Origin: Azospirillum rugosum
GTDB taxonomy: Bacteria; Pseudomonadota; Alphaproteobacteria; Azospirillales; Azospirillaceae
Direction of reading: 5' to 3'
Assembly: GCF_017876155.1 (NCBI RefSeq)
Contig: NZ_JAGINP010000030.1
Span: 37,088 to 101,087, forward strand
DNA length: 64,000 bases
Shown here: piece after piece, positions 44,024-52,977 of the stretch
Position numbering within the stretch: position 1 is the stretch's first letter
Layout of the letters: the number at the start of each line of letters is the position of its first letter
Made by a program: the position numbers and the translations under genes
The notes under the pieces: generated by a model
Database searches by the model: none
What the model was told of the DNA's origin: nothing
What the model saw: the letters and a program-made list of their open reading frames with translations, nothing else

Positions 44024-46540
44024 ATGGCAACGACCACCACGAGCCTCGTCGACACGACCTTCGTCGTCAACGCCTCGGGGCAGGCTGCCGGCGGGATCTG
44101 GCCGCAGCTGAAGCTGCGCTTGGATGGCGTCGATATCGGCCAGGCGACGGTCAGCTCGACCAGCACCGGCCGGTACACCTTTAAGGCCCAGGTCGCTCCG
44201 GACCAGGCCCACAAGGTTCAAATCGTCTATGACAACGACGGTTTCGTAAACGGTCAGGACCGCAACCTGATCGTCAAGTCGATTGAGGTCAACGGCAAGA
44301 CCGTCAACTCCACCAACTCGCTGGTCACCTACGACAAGGGCGCGCTTGACGGCATCGACGTGGTGCCCGGCCAGGAAGGCCTGTGGTGGAACGGCGCTCT
44401 GAACTTCGCGCTGACCAAGGATTATTTCCCGGTTCCGACCCCGTCGGCCCCGGCGGGCAACGCCCAGATCGTCCTGAACCTGCAGGGCAACGCCGCGGGC
44501 GGCCAGAACGCCCATTTCAACCTGCTGGTCGACGGCAAGAAGGTCGGTGAAGGCACCGCCGGCGCCACCGCCAAGGATTTCGCCTTCGCCACGAACGTGA
44601 CGCAGGACCAGGCGCACAAGATCCAGATCCAGTACGACAACGACGCGACGGTGAACGGCGTCGACCGCAACCTGATCGTCAACAAGGTCACCATCAACGG
44701 CCACGCCGTGAACCCGACCGACGCCAACGTCACCTACGACAAGGGCGCGCTGGACGGGCAGGACGTGGTGAAGGGCCAGTCCGGCCTGTGGTGGAACGGC
44801 ACCCTGCAGGTCGCCGCCGACAAGTCCTGGTTCCCGGGCTCCACGACCACGCCGACCACCCCGCCGGCCCCGACCCCGACGAAGCCGTCGATCGCGGTCA
44901 GCGACGTGTCGGTCACCGAGCCGACGGGCACCAAGACCAGCGCGGGCATCGCGCCGGGCTTCCTGCACACCGAAGGCGGGCAGATCGTCGATAGCGCCGG
45001 CCACAACGTGAAGCTGACCGGCGTCAACTGGTTCGGGGCCGAGGGCTACGCCTTCGCGCCGCAGGGGCTGTGGATGGACAGCTACCAGAACCACATGGAC
45101 AAGATGCAGGATCTGGGCTTCAACGTCATCCGGCTGCCCTACTCCGACGCCATGCTGGACAACGGCCGCATGCCGACCGGCATCGACTACTCGAAGAACC
45201 CGGACCTGGCCGGCAAGACCTCGCTCCAGGTCTTCGACAAGATCATCGAGTACGCCGACAAGATCGGCATGAAGATCATCCTCGACCACCATCGCTCCGG
45301 CGACGGCGCATCGGCCAACGAGAACGGGCTCTGGTACACCGACCAGTACCCGGAATCGAAGATGATCGCCAACTGGAAGATGCTGGCCCAGCGCTATGCC
45401 GGCAACGATGCCGTCATCGGCGCCGACCTGCACAACGAGCCGCACAACCCGACCACCTGGGGTGACGGCGGCCCGAACGACTGGGCCCGCGCGGCGGAGC
45501 GCATCGGCAACGCCATCCAGACCGTGAACAAGGACTGGCTGCTGATCGTCGAGGGCAACGAGGTCTACAACAACCAGTGGTACTGGTGGGGTGGCAACCT
45601 GCTGGGCCAGAAGGCCTACGACGTGAAGTTCAACACGCCGGGCAAGCTGGTCTATTCGGTGCACGACTACGGTCCGTCGCTGCACATGATGGATTGGTTC
45701 AAGGACGCCAACTTCCCCAACAACATGCCGGCCAAGTGGACGGAGATGTGGGGCCGCCTGATCCAGAACGACCAGCATCCGGTTCTGGTGGGTGAGTTCG
45801 GCAGCCGCATGGAAACGGCCATCGACCAGAAGTGGATGCCCAAGCTGGTCCAGTACATGAACGGCGACTGGAACGGCGACGGCAAGGTCGATCTGGCGGC
45901 GGGCGACCAGGGCGCGAGCTGGACCTACTGGGCCTGGAGCCCGGGTTCGGGCGACACCGGCGGCATCATGAACGACAGCTGGCAGGTCGACTACAACAAG
46001 TACAACGCCATCAAGGCGGGCCTGTTCAGCGGCTCCAGCAGCACGCCGAACACCGCGGACGCGGTCTTCACCGTGAAGCTGTCGCAGGCCTACAGCCAGA
46101 CGGTCACCGTGGACTACGCCACGGCGGACGGCACGGCCAAGGCCGGTTCCGACTACACCGCGACCAGCGGCAAGCTGACCTTCGCCGCCGGCGAGACCAG
46201 CAAGACCGTCACCGTCAAGGTGCTGAGCGACAGCGTGACCGAGGGTTCCGAGACCTTCAACCTGAAGCTCTCCAACGCCACCCAGGCCACGATCGCCGAC
46301 GCCACCGGCGTTGGCACGATCAACGCGCCGGCCTCCGCCCAGGCCCTGTCGGCCGACGTCGACGTGCTGAACCACACGGTGACGCAGCAGGCCACGGCGA
46401 CCGTCCAGTCGGTCGACGTCACGTCGGCCAGCGCCGCCCAGGCCCAGGCCGCGTTGGATCTGGCCCACCTGGCCACGCTGACCGACCACATGGACCACAC
46501 CGTGAGCCCGTACGCTCACTTCATGACCGACGGCGCCTGA
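44024..46540 (+). CDS. GH5 glycanase inserted in a Calx-beta domain, with two CBM60-like modules
   Basis: This 838-residue protein has two tandem N-terminal repeats (about 1-135 and 147-270), each with LVTYDKGALDGIDVV-type and GLWWNG motifs, which resemble the Ca-dependent xylan-binding CBM36/60 modules. A Pro/Thr linker follows. Residues about 288-304 (SIAVSDVSVTEPTGTK) are the first strand of a Calx-beta domain. A GH5 barrel then spans about 308-670, with acid/base Glu472 in DLHNEPHN and nucleophile Glu591 in VLVGEFGS. At residue 678 the Calx-beta domain resumes (ADAVFTVKLSQAYSQTVTV) and ends near 766. There is no N-terminal signal peptide and no RTX nonapeptides, so the export route is unclear. 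A NGDWNGDGKVD loop may bind calcium. It ends at a strong terminator. Confidence 0.9.
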   Translation: MATTTTSLVDTTFVVNASGQAAGGIWPQLKLRLDGVDIGQATVSSTSTGRYTFKAQVAPDQAHKVQIVYDNDGFVNGQDRNLIVKSIEVNGKTVNSTNSLVTYDKGALDGIDVVPGQEGLWWNGALNFALTKDYFPVPTPSAPAGNAQIVLNLQGNAAGGQNAHFNLLVDGKKVGEGTAGATAKDFAFATNVTQDQAHKIQIQYDNDATVNGVDRNLIVNKVTINGHAVNPTDANVTYDKGALDGQDVVKGQSGLWWNGTLQVAADKSWFPGSTTTPTTPPAPTPTKPSIAVSDVSVTEPTGTKTSAGIAPGFLHTEGGQIVDSAGHNVKLTGVNWFGAEGYAFAPQGLWMDSYQNHMDKMQDLGFNVIRLPYSDAMLDNGRMPTGIDYSKNPDLAGKTSLQVFDKIIEYADKIGMKIILDHHRSGDGASANENGLWYTDQYPESKMIANWKMLAQRYAGNDAVIGADLHNEPHNPTTWGDGGPNDWARAAERIGNAIQTVNKDWLLIVEGNEVYNNQWYWWGGNLLGQKAYDVKFNTPGKLVYSVHDYGPSLHMMDWFKDANFPNNMPAKWTEMWGRLIQNDQHPVLVGEFGSRMETAIDQKWMPKLVQYMNGDWNGDGKVDLAAGDQGASWTYWAWSPGSGDTGGIMNDSWQVDYNKYNAIKAGLFSGSSSTPNTADAVFTVKLSQAYSQTVTVDYATADGTAKAGSDYTATSGKLTFAAGETSKTVTVKVLSDSVTEGSETFNLKLSNATQATIADATGVGTINAPASAQALSADVDVLNHTVTQQATATVQSVDVTSASAAQAQAALDLAHLATLTDHMDHTVSPYAHFMTDGA

Positions 46541-46574
46541 TCGGCCCATCGGTTGTACGAGGAAGGGTAAACTC

Positions 46575-46605
46575 GGGCCGGCAGCGCACGCTGCCGGCCC
46601 TTTTT
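46575..46605 (+). terminator. intrinsic terminator of the GH5 gene
   Basis: Perfect 12-base complementary arms (GGGCCGGCAGCG at 46575-46586, CGCTGCCGGCCC at 46589-46600) are followed by five T residues. Confidence 0.92.
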
Positions 46606-46625
46606 GCCGTCCGAATTTCTGTAGG

Positions 46626-48107
46626 TTACGGGGCTGAGGGCGCCCGGCGCATGCCGCCGGACAGCAGCTTGCCCAGCATCGCCCGACCGTCGGCGCCCAG
46701 GCCGGGGCCGAACACGGCCACCGCCAGGAAGACCAGGGTCAGCCCGACCTTCTCGGCCGTGAAGGCGGGATCCACCGCGTCCCCGAACAGGACCCAGCCC
46801 ACGCTGTAGGCCGCCGCGGCCGGCACCAGGATCCAGCCGATCCGGACAGCGTTCAGCGGGATCTCGTCGCGGCACAGCCGGCGGCGCACCGCTTCGGTCA
46901 GCAGGATCTGGAACATCTCGCGCCCCAGGTTGGCGAGGGCGGCGCCCAGCAGGCCCCACTGCCACACCAGCCCCACGGCCAGCGCCGTCCCGACCGCCAG
47001 GCTCGCCGCCGAAATCCACGGCAGGACGCCGACCCGCTTGGCCTTCAGGATCGCCACCTCCGGGTTCATGCGCACCCCGTGCAGCACATAGGCCATCACC
47101 AGGAAGGGCATGCAGGGCAACACCGGCGTGTAGTCGTGCGACGCGATCAGCCACAGGATCTCCGGCGCAGTCAGCGCCAGCCCTAGCCCGGCCCCGGTCA
47201 GCAGCACGACGAACAGGTGGAAGACGAAGTTCGCCTGGCCGTGGTCCGACGCGCCGTGCTGCGCCTCCAGCCGGCTGACCGACCAGATCTGCAGGAAGGA
47301 GGCGGTCAGGAACATGAACAGGATCTGCGACAGCCGCATGCCGAAGGCGAACAGGCCGACCGCCGCGGTGGACAGCAGGATGTTCAGCAGCCAGCGCGAG
47401 ACGAAGTTGTTGGCGATGTCCAGCAGCGACTGCGGCGCGTAGGGCATCCCCAGCGCCGCGACCCGGCGAAGGATCGGGAAGGAGAAGGCAATCCCGCTGT
47501 CCTTCAGGATCATCACCATCAGCAGGGCGCCCAGCACGGCGAAGGACGCGCCGTTGGCCAGGAAGATGCCGGTGACGCCCAGGTCCAGGCCCCACAGGAA
47601 CACCACGTTGAAGGCGAGCAGGGCCACGACCTTCGCCAGGGAGACGGTGAGGCACAGGCCCGACCGCTTGCGCGCCCGGTAATAGGCCAGCGCCAGCTCG
47701 AACAGGGTGGTCAGAGCGACGCTGCCCAGCGCCACCGCCATCACCATCGCGTGTTCGGCCGATCCGAACATCGCCCAGCTCGCCGCGGCGCCGGCCGGCC
47801 AGGCGAGGCCCAGCATCGCCACGGCGGCCCCGACCAGGGCCAGCAGGCAGGTGCTGATCACCCGGCGGCGCCCCTCCTCGTCGGGATGTTCGAAATAGAC
47901 CGCGGTGAAGGCGTTGTTCATGCCGATCATCAGCATGACGGCCAGCAGGTCGCTGACCACCACGACCAGCGCGTAGACCCCGAATTCGGATGGGGACAGC
48001 AGCTTCGTGTAGAGGGGCAGCAGAAGGAGACCGGCCGCCCGGTTCACCACGTTGGCCAGCATGAACATCCAGCCATGCTTCAAGATCGTCGCTGCTTCGG
48101 ACGCCAT
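46626..48107 (-). CDS. Wzx-type polysaccharide flippase (MOP superfamily)
   Basis: This 493-residue protein has about 12-14 membrane helices. The start FMLANVVNRAAGLLLLPLYTKLLSPSEFGVYALV is typical of Wzx/PST flippases, which turn lipid-linked repeat units across the inner membrane. GMPYAPQSLLDIANNFVSRWLL marks the second half. ATG 48107 has CGGAG upstream; the frame runs open to 48293, but that part lacks features. It is the only minus-strand gene of the polysaccharide block, convergent with the GH5 gene, and so has its own promoter. Confidence 0.88.
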   Translation of the reverse strand: MASEAATILKHGWMFMLANVVNRAAGLLLLPLYTKLLSPSEFGVYALVVVVSDLLAVMLMIGMNNAFTAVYFEHPDEEGRRRVISTCLLALVGAAVAMLGLAWPAGAAASWAMFGSAEHAMVMAVALGSVALTTLFELALAYYRARKRSGLCLTVSLAKVVALLAFNVVFLWGLDLGVTGIFLANGASFAVLGALLMVMILKDSGIAFSFPILRRVAALGMPYAPQSLLDIANNFVSRWLLNILLSTAAVGLFAFGMRLSQILFMFLTASFLQIWSVSRLEAQHGASDHGQANFVFHLFVVLLTGAGLGLALTAPEILWLIASHDYTPVLPCMPFLVMAYVLHGVRMNPEVAILKAKRVGVLPWISAASLAVGTALAVGLVWQWGLLGAALANLGREMFQILLTEAVRRRLCRDEIPLNAVRIGWILVPAAAAYSVGWVLFGDAVDPAFTAEKVGLTLVFLAVAVFGPGLGADGRAMLGKLLSGGMRRAPSAP

Positions 48108-48880
48108 CAGGAACTCCGCAAAGGCAACGCCCGGCAACACCGGATACCGGCCCGGACACCGGTCCGGCCGCCGAACGCACACGGAATGATTGGAACAGAG
48201 ATGAGGGGTGTCAATTTCGCCTTGGGACCGCGGACGGCTCTTCGGTCGTACACGCGACGGCGTATGCAGTCCGTCCGCCCGCCGGTCGGTCAACCAGGAT
48301 CCACCGTATCTTGGTGACGTTGCCGGCCGGTCCGCAGCCCTTCAACGGTGCGTTGGGGCCGCCCCGTCATCCGGAATCGTTTGCCTACCGTCGTTGGGGA
48401 TACACCGCCCCAAGCACCCGCCCAAGTGGGGTGCCGGCCCTGCGCATGGCCCCGCCTTTCGCCACCGCGTCCCACCACAGGAGATCGGGAACCCTAACCC
48501 TCTACCTCCTATTTGCGGTGAATTTCGGGGGTTCCGGGTCGGAATCCCCTGCTCCGCTCGCCGAATGCAGTAGACACAACTGGGGTGCTCAGCCTTTCGG
48601 AGTCTCTTTAATATTCGACGCATGGATCCGAACGAAGCCACGCGGTATTCCTCCGGACCAACGGACCCACTTGTGATTTGTTGATAAACGGCAGCCTTTA
48701 TCCTAATTCGTCACCAACAACGAGCGGCCTGGAACTCTGATCACCTAGGGAGCCACGCTGTTAATATTTGTGTGTCGATCAGAACACAGGCCGCATCAAA
48801 GACAATGCTGATGAGACGACATCTCCCGCCGCAGAGCGTTAGCTCAGGCGCGAGATGGATGGCATTCCATTTCAAACATA
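48108..48880. other. 773-base gene-free region between flippase and transferase genes
   Basis: No frame with a ribosome site or domain was seen. The right half (about 48690-48800) is AT-rich with TGTTAATATTTGTG and is likely the promoter zone of the plus-strand polysaccharide genes. No repeat of the REP family occurs here. Confidence 0.5.
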
Positions 48881-50338
48881 ATGGAACCTGCGATGAGCAA
48901 ACTGGACCCTGAAGCGGTCATCAATCTGGCTCCTGCCAAAAAGACGGCCATGCCGATGCTGGGCCCCGGCCTGCTGCTGGCGCTGTCCGACGGCTTCGTG
49001 CTGACCCTGCTCGGCTGGGCCCTCCTCCAGCTGTTCGGGCACGACACCCTGTCCATGGAGGCGGACCTGTCGCAGCGGGCGCTGGTCACGGGGTTGATGC
49101 TGGTGCCTTTGGTCAAATCGGTTTTCGGAATCTATTCGTTGGGTCGTTTTGACTATCTGGAGCGGACCCGCCGCACCTTTCAGGCGGCGTTGCTGTCCGG
49201 GGCCGTGTTGGCGGTTCCCTTCGTGGTGATGGACGGGTTCCGGTCCTTTTTCGTGGAGTCCCTGTCGGTCGCGCTGATCGGCTTCGTGGTGACCTACGCC
49301 GCCGACCTGCTGGTGGTGCATGGCCTGATGGCGAGCGCGCTGAACTGGCGCACGCCGGTGGTCATCGTCGGCGCCGGCCCGCAGGGTGCCGCGATCGCGG
49401 AAAAGCTGCAGCGCCTGCCCTGGCTCGGCATGCGGCCGGTCTGCTTCTTCGACGACGACGACAGCCTGTGGCAGACCCGCGTCGCCAACCTGCCGGTGGT
49501 CGGCCCGACGGAGCTGCTCGCCACGTCGCCGGCCTACGCCCAGCAGGCCCAGGCCGCCATCGTCGCGGACATCGGCCGCCACCGCAAGGAATTGACCGAG
49601 CTGGTCGGCCGGCTGCCCTTCAAGCAGGTCTATTGCCTGCTGGGCGAGGGCAACGTCAGCGCGGTGGACGCGACCTACCACAACCTGCACGGCTCGCTGG
49701 CACTGCGCGTCTCGGTCCGTCCGCCGACCGGCTACCTGCGCATCCGCCGCTTCCTGGACGTGGTGCTGGCCTCGCTCCTGCTGGTCGCGGTCGCCCCGCT
49801 GATGCTGGCCATCGCCGTGGCGATCAAGCTGGACAGCCCGGGTCCGGTGATGTTCCGGCAGCAGCGCTGGGCCGGCGGCAAGCAGACCTTCGACCTGCTG
49901 AAGTTCCGCTCCATGCACGTCAACGCGGAAGAGCATCTCCAGCGCCTTCTGGAGAGCGACGCGAAGATCCGCGAAGAGTACATGACCTACCACAAGCTGA
50001 CGGTCGACCCGCGCATCACCCCCTTCGGCCGCTTCCTGCGCAAGACCTCGCTCGACGAACTGCCGCAGCTCTGGAACATCCTGATGGGCGACATGAGCCT
50101 GATCGGCCCGCGCGCCTACATGCCGAAGGAACTGCCGGAGGTCGGGGCGTCGGCGGACGTCATCGGCACGGTCCGGCCGGGACTGACCGGCTACTGGCAG
50201 GTGTCCGGGCGCCACCGCACCACCTTCCAGGAACGCGTCTCGATGGACGTCTTCTACGTCCGCAACTGCGGCCTGCTGTTCGACTTCTACATTCTCTGCA
50301 AGACGGCCATCATGGTCCTGAAGGGCGACGGGTCGTGA
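48881..50338 (+). CDS. polyprenyl-phosphate sugar-1-phosphate transferase (WbaP/WcaJ type)
   Basis: This 485-residue inner-membrane protein starts repeat-unit assembly by moving a sugar phosphate from a UDP-sugar onto undecaprenyl phosphate. About four N-terminal helices are followed by a Rossmann-like segment (PVVIVGAGPQGAAIAEKLQ) near residue 160. The catalytic bacterial sugar transferase domain occupies the last 200 residues: RRFLDVVLASLLLV, RQQRWAGGKQTFDLLKFRSM, RKTSLDELPQLWNIL and GDMSLIGPRAYMPKE with the Asp-Glu pair. ATG 48881 has a poor ribosome site; ATG 48893 is close to GGAAC and may be used instead. Confidence 0.92.
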   Translation: MEPAMSKLDPEAVINLAPAKKTAMPMLGPGLLLALSDGFVLTLLGWALLQLFGHDTLSMEADLSQRALVTGLMLVPLVKSVFGIYSLGRFDYLERTRRTFQAALLSGAVLAVPFVVMDGFRSFFVESLSVALIGFVVTYAADLLVVHGLMASALNWRTPVVIVGAGPQGAAIAEKLQRLPWLGMRPVCFFDDDDSLWQTRVANLPVVGPTELLATSPAYAQQAQAAIVADIGRHRKELTELVGRLPFKQVYCLLGEGNVSAVDATYHNLHGSLALRVSVRPPTGYLRIRRFLDVVLASLLLVAVAPLMLAIAVAIKLDSPGPVMFRQQRWAGGKQTFDLLKFRSMHVNAEEHLQRLLESDAKIREEYMTYHKLTVDPRITPFGRFLRKTSLDELPQLWNILMGDMSLIGPRAYMPKELPEVGASADVIGTVRPGLTGYWQVSGRHRTTFQERVSMDVFYVRNCGLLFDFYILCKTAIMVLKGDGS

Positions 50339-50349
50339 TCCCTTCCCAC

Positions 50350-50390
50350 CGCGAGGCCCCCTCTTCCACGCCGGGAGAGGGGGCCTCGCG
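50350..50390 (+). terminator. strong hairpin between transferase and polymerase genes
   Basis: A perfect 15-bp stem (50350-50364 with 50376-50390), extendable by three pairs to 18, starts CGCGAGGCCCCCTCT. Only three T residues follow, so it may reduce rather than stop transcription. The following 240 bases carry no gene. Confidence 0.55.
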
Positions 50391-50636
50391 CGTTTGTACG
50401 CCGGGCTTGCGCCCGTTGCCGGCCCGGCCCGAGGTCGGGGCTCCCCCCTTACGCGCGCAAGGACGGATACCCTCCGCGACGCGGGGTACTCCGGACGGTC
50501 GGAGCCTCCTTCGGCCTAACGCCACCGCTCGGCTATCAGGGCGGGCATCGGGGAGACATCTTCTGACCAGGAAGCAAGGTGCGTCCGCCGGGCGTTCCAT
50601 GCCTATCGCAGCCCTTTCACCCGGAACAGCGGTCCC

Positions 50637-51968
50637 ATGAAAGTCCTCGAAGTTCTGGAAAAGAGCATCACCGTCTTCTGCATCGTCTCGTTCGGCGGAT
50701 CGGTCCTTCCGGCGCTGCTGACCGGCGGGGGGAGCACCGACCCGGACGCTCCCGGCGCGGTGTTCTGGTTCATGGCGGTCTATGTGCTCATCCTGGCGCT
50801 GATCGCGTCGCGTCCCCGCCTGGCGTTCCGCATCCCGACGGGCAGTCCGGCCTTGTCCCTGGTCGTCGTGCTCGCCTTCGTGTCGGCGCTGTGGTCGATC
50901 TATCCCGACGTGACGCTGCGCCGGTCGATCGCCTTCCTGTTCACGACCGCCTTCGGCATCTACCTGGCCCTGCGCTACAGCTTCCCGGAGATCATGCGGC
51001 TGCTGGTGACGGGCCTGTCCATCCTGATGCTCCTGTCCTTCGCCGCGGTCTTCGCGATGCCCGACGTCGGCCTCGACCACGAGCAGCATGTCGGCGCCTG
51101 GAAGGGCGTCTTCTGGCAGAAGAACGTCACCGGCCGCATGATGGTCTGGCTGGTGCTGTGCCTGCTCTGGCTGGACTGGCAGCGCGAGGGCAAGCGCTGG
51201 CTCCTGCGCCCGCTGCTGGCGCTGGCGCTCCTGCTGATCGTGATGAGCCGGTCGGGCACGGGCCTCGTCACCTCCTTCCTGGTGGCCGGCCTGCTGTTCT
51301 CCAGCAGCCTGGTGCGCGGGAGCATCCGCAGCTTCGCCCCGACCTTCGCCTTCCTGCTGCTGCTGGCCGTCGTCGGCCTGACCAGCGGCACCACCTTCTG
51401 GCACGACATCCTGTACGGTCTGGGCCGCGATCCGACCCTGACCGGCCGAACGGTGCTGTGGGAACACACGCTGATGTCGATCCAGGACCGCTTCGTGCTG
51501 GGCTGGGGCTATGCGGCCTACTGGTACGGCGCCTATGGTCCGGGCAGCGCCTTCACCCAGGGCTGGGGCATCAACTCCGCCCACAACGGCTGGATCGAGG
51601 CCTGGCTGGACCTCGGCCTGGCCGGCGTCGCCCTGGTGATCTTCCTGCTCGGCCGCATGCTGTTCCAAGGCTTCGCCGCCATCCGCTACAGCACCAACAA
51701 GGCCGAGCCGGCCTGGATCTTCACCGTCGGCTGCGCGCTGCTGCTGATCTCGATCTCCGAGAGCGTGTTCCTGGAGCGCCACTCCCTGAACTGGATCGTG
51801 CTGGTCGTCGGCGTCACGCGGCTGGTCCAGCGCCGCCGCTGGGCGCGGCTCCAGGCCCGCATGCAGGCGCAGGCGGCGCGTCCGGCCTTCGCCAGCTCCT
51901 CCCCCTACGGGACATCCTACGGCGCGCCGCCCGCGGCGGCCTGGACCGGGTCCAGGCGCCCCAGCTGA
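50637..51968 (+). CDS. Wzy/O-antigen ligase family polymerase
   Basis: This 443-residue protein has about 11 membrane helices and the WaaL/Wzy_C features: VSALWSIYPDVTLRRSIAFL early on, MSRSGTG near residue 203, and a large periplasmic loop with LTGRTVLWEHTLMSIQDRFVLGWGYAAYW followed by NSAHNGWIEAWLDLGLAGV, whose His is typical of the family. In a Wzx/Wzy pathway it would polymerise the repeat units moved by the flippase. The C-terminus has a 50-residue basic, Gln/Ala-rich tail. Sequence alone cannot separate polymerase from ligase; the Wzc/Wzx context favours polymerase. Confidence 0.85.
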   Translation: MKVLEVLEKSITVFCIVSFGGSVLPALLTGGGSTDPDAPGAVFWFMAVYVLILALIASRPRLAFRIPTGSPALSLVVVLAFVSALWSIYPDVTLRRSIAFLFTTAFGIYLALRYSFPEIMRLLVTGLSILMLLSFAAVFAMPDVGLDHEQHVGAWKGVFWQKNVTGRMMVWLVLCLLWLDWQREGKRWLLRPLLALALLLIVMSRSGTGLVTSFLVAGLLFSSSLVRGSIRSFAPTFAFLLLLAVVGLTSGTTFWHDILYGLGRDPTLTGRTVLWEHTLMSIQDRFVLGWGYAAYWYGAYGPGSAFTQGWGINSAHNGWIEAWLDLGLAGVALVIFLLGRMLFQGFAAIRYSTNKAEPAWIFTVGCALLLISISESVFLERHSLNWIVLVVGVTRLVQRRRWARLQARMQAQAARPAFASSSPYGTSYGAPPAAAWTGSRRPS

Positions 51969-52042
51969 CGGCGCCCAAGCACCCAACCGTTTCCGCCCAG
52001 CCGTTTCCGCCCTGAATTTCCGTCGCGACTGAAGGTTTTGTC

Positions 52043-52975
52043 ATGACGTCCTCGCAAGAGATGGTCACCGTCGTCATCCCGACGCGAAACCGGCCCGATA
52101 TGGTGACACGGGCTGTCGAGAGCGCCCTGGCGCAGACCTACGAAGCCCTGGAGGTGATCGTCATCATCGACGGTCCCGACCCGGAGACCGAAACGCGGCT
52201 CGGCACGATCGCCGACCCGCGCCTCGTCGTCATCCCGCTCCAGAAGAACCTGGGCGCCGCCGGCGCCCGCAACCTGGGCGTCGAGCGCGCCAAGGGCAGC
52301 TGGATCGCGTTCCTCGACGACGACGACGAATGGATGCGGGAAAAGGTCGCCGCGCAGATGGCCGCCCGCCCGCCCGGTGTCCGCTACCCGATCATGAGCT
52401 GCCGCTGCAAGGTCGTCACGGCCCGCGGCGACTTCGAATGGCCGCGCCGGCTGTGCACGCCGCGCGACGCGATCGGCGACTACCTGTTCGTCCGCCACGG
52501 CCTGTTCAAGGGCGAGACCTTCGCCCCGACCACGACGCTGCTGGCGCCCAAGGAGCTTCTGCTGCGCCAGCCGATCCCGAAGTCGGCCTTCGACGACTGG
52601 GAATGGCTGATCGCCTGCGGCCGGATCCACGGCTGCGCGCTGGTCACCATCCCGGACGTGCTGGCGATCCACTACACGGAAACCGACCGCATCACCCTGT
52701 CCACCTGCCACAACATCGACATGGCCCTGGGATGGGCCGAGTCGATGCGGCCGATGCTGTCGCCGCGCGCCTACGCCAGCCTGCTCCTGCAGGCGACCGG
52801 CGGCGAGCAGGCCGCGCGCACGGCCACCGTGCGCCGGCGCATCCTGCGCGCCGCCTTGCGGGACGGGGCGCCGACCCCGATGGCGCTGGCCACCTTCCTG
52901 ATGCATTCGCTGATGCCGGTCGGCCTGCGCCGCCGGCTTCGCCAGGCGATCTACTCCGCCCCCGGTGCCGCTTGA
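52043..52975 (+). CDS. family 2 glycosyltransferase
   Basis: This 310-residue cytoplasmic enzyme has a GT-A fold. MVTVVIPTRNRPDMVTRAVESALAQTYEALEVIVIIDG is the N-terminal nucleotide-sugar part, and GSWIAFLDDDDEW contains the DxD metal motif near residue 95. A catalytic-base Asp is likely in SAFDDWEWLI near 190. It would add one sugar of the repeat unit. The C-terminal 70 residues are basic and may touch the membrane. Its stop lies two bases before the next transferase start. Confidence 0.9.
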   Translation: MTSSQEMVTVVIPTRNRPDMVTRAVESALAQTYEALEVIVIIDGPDPETETRLGTIADPRLVVIPLQKNLGAAGARNLGVERAKGSWIAFLDDDDEWMREKVAAQMAARPPGVRYPIMSCRCKVVTARGDFEWPRRLCTPRDAIGDYLFVRHGLFKGETFAPTTTLLAPKELLLRQPIPKSAFDDWEWLIACGRIHGCALVTIPDVLAIHYTETDRITLSTCHNIDMALGWAESMRPMLSPRAYASLLLQATGGEQAARTATVRRRILRAALRDGAPTPMALATFLMHSLMPVGLRRRLRQAIYSAPGAA

Positions 52976-52977
52976 GG

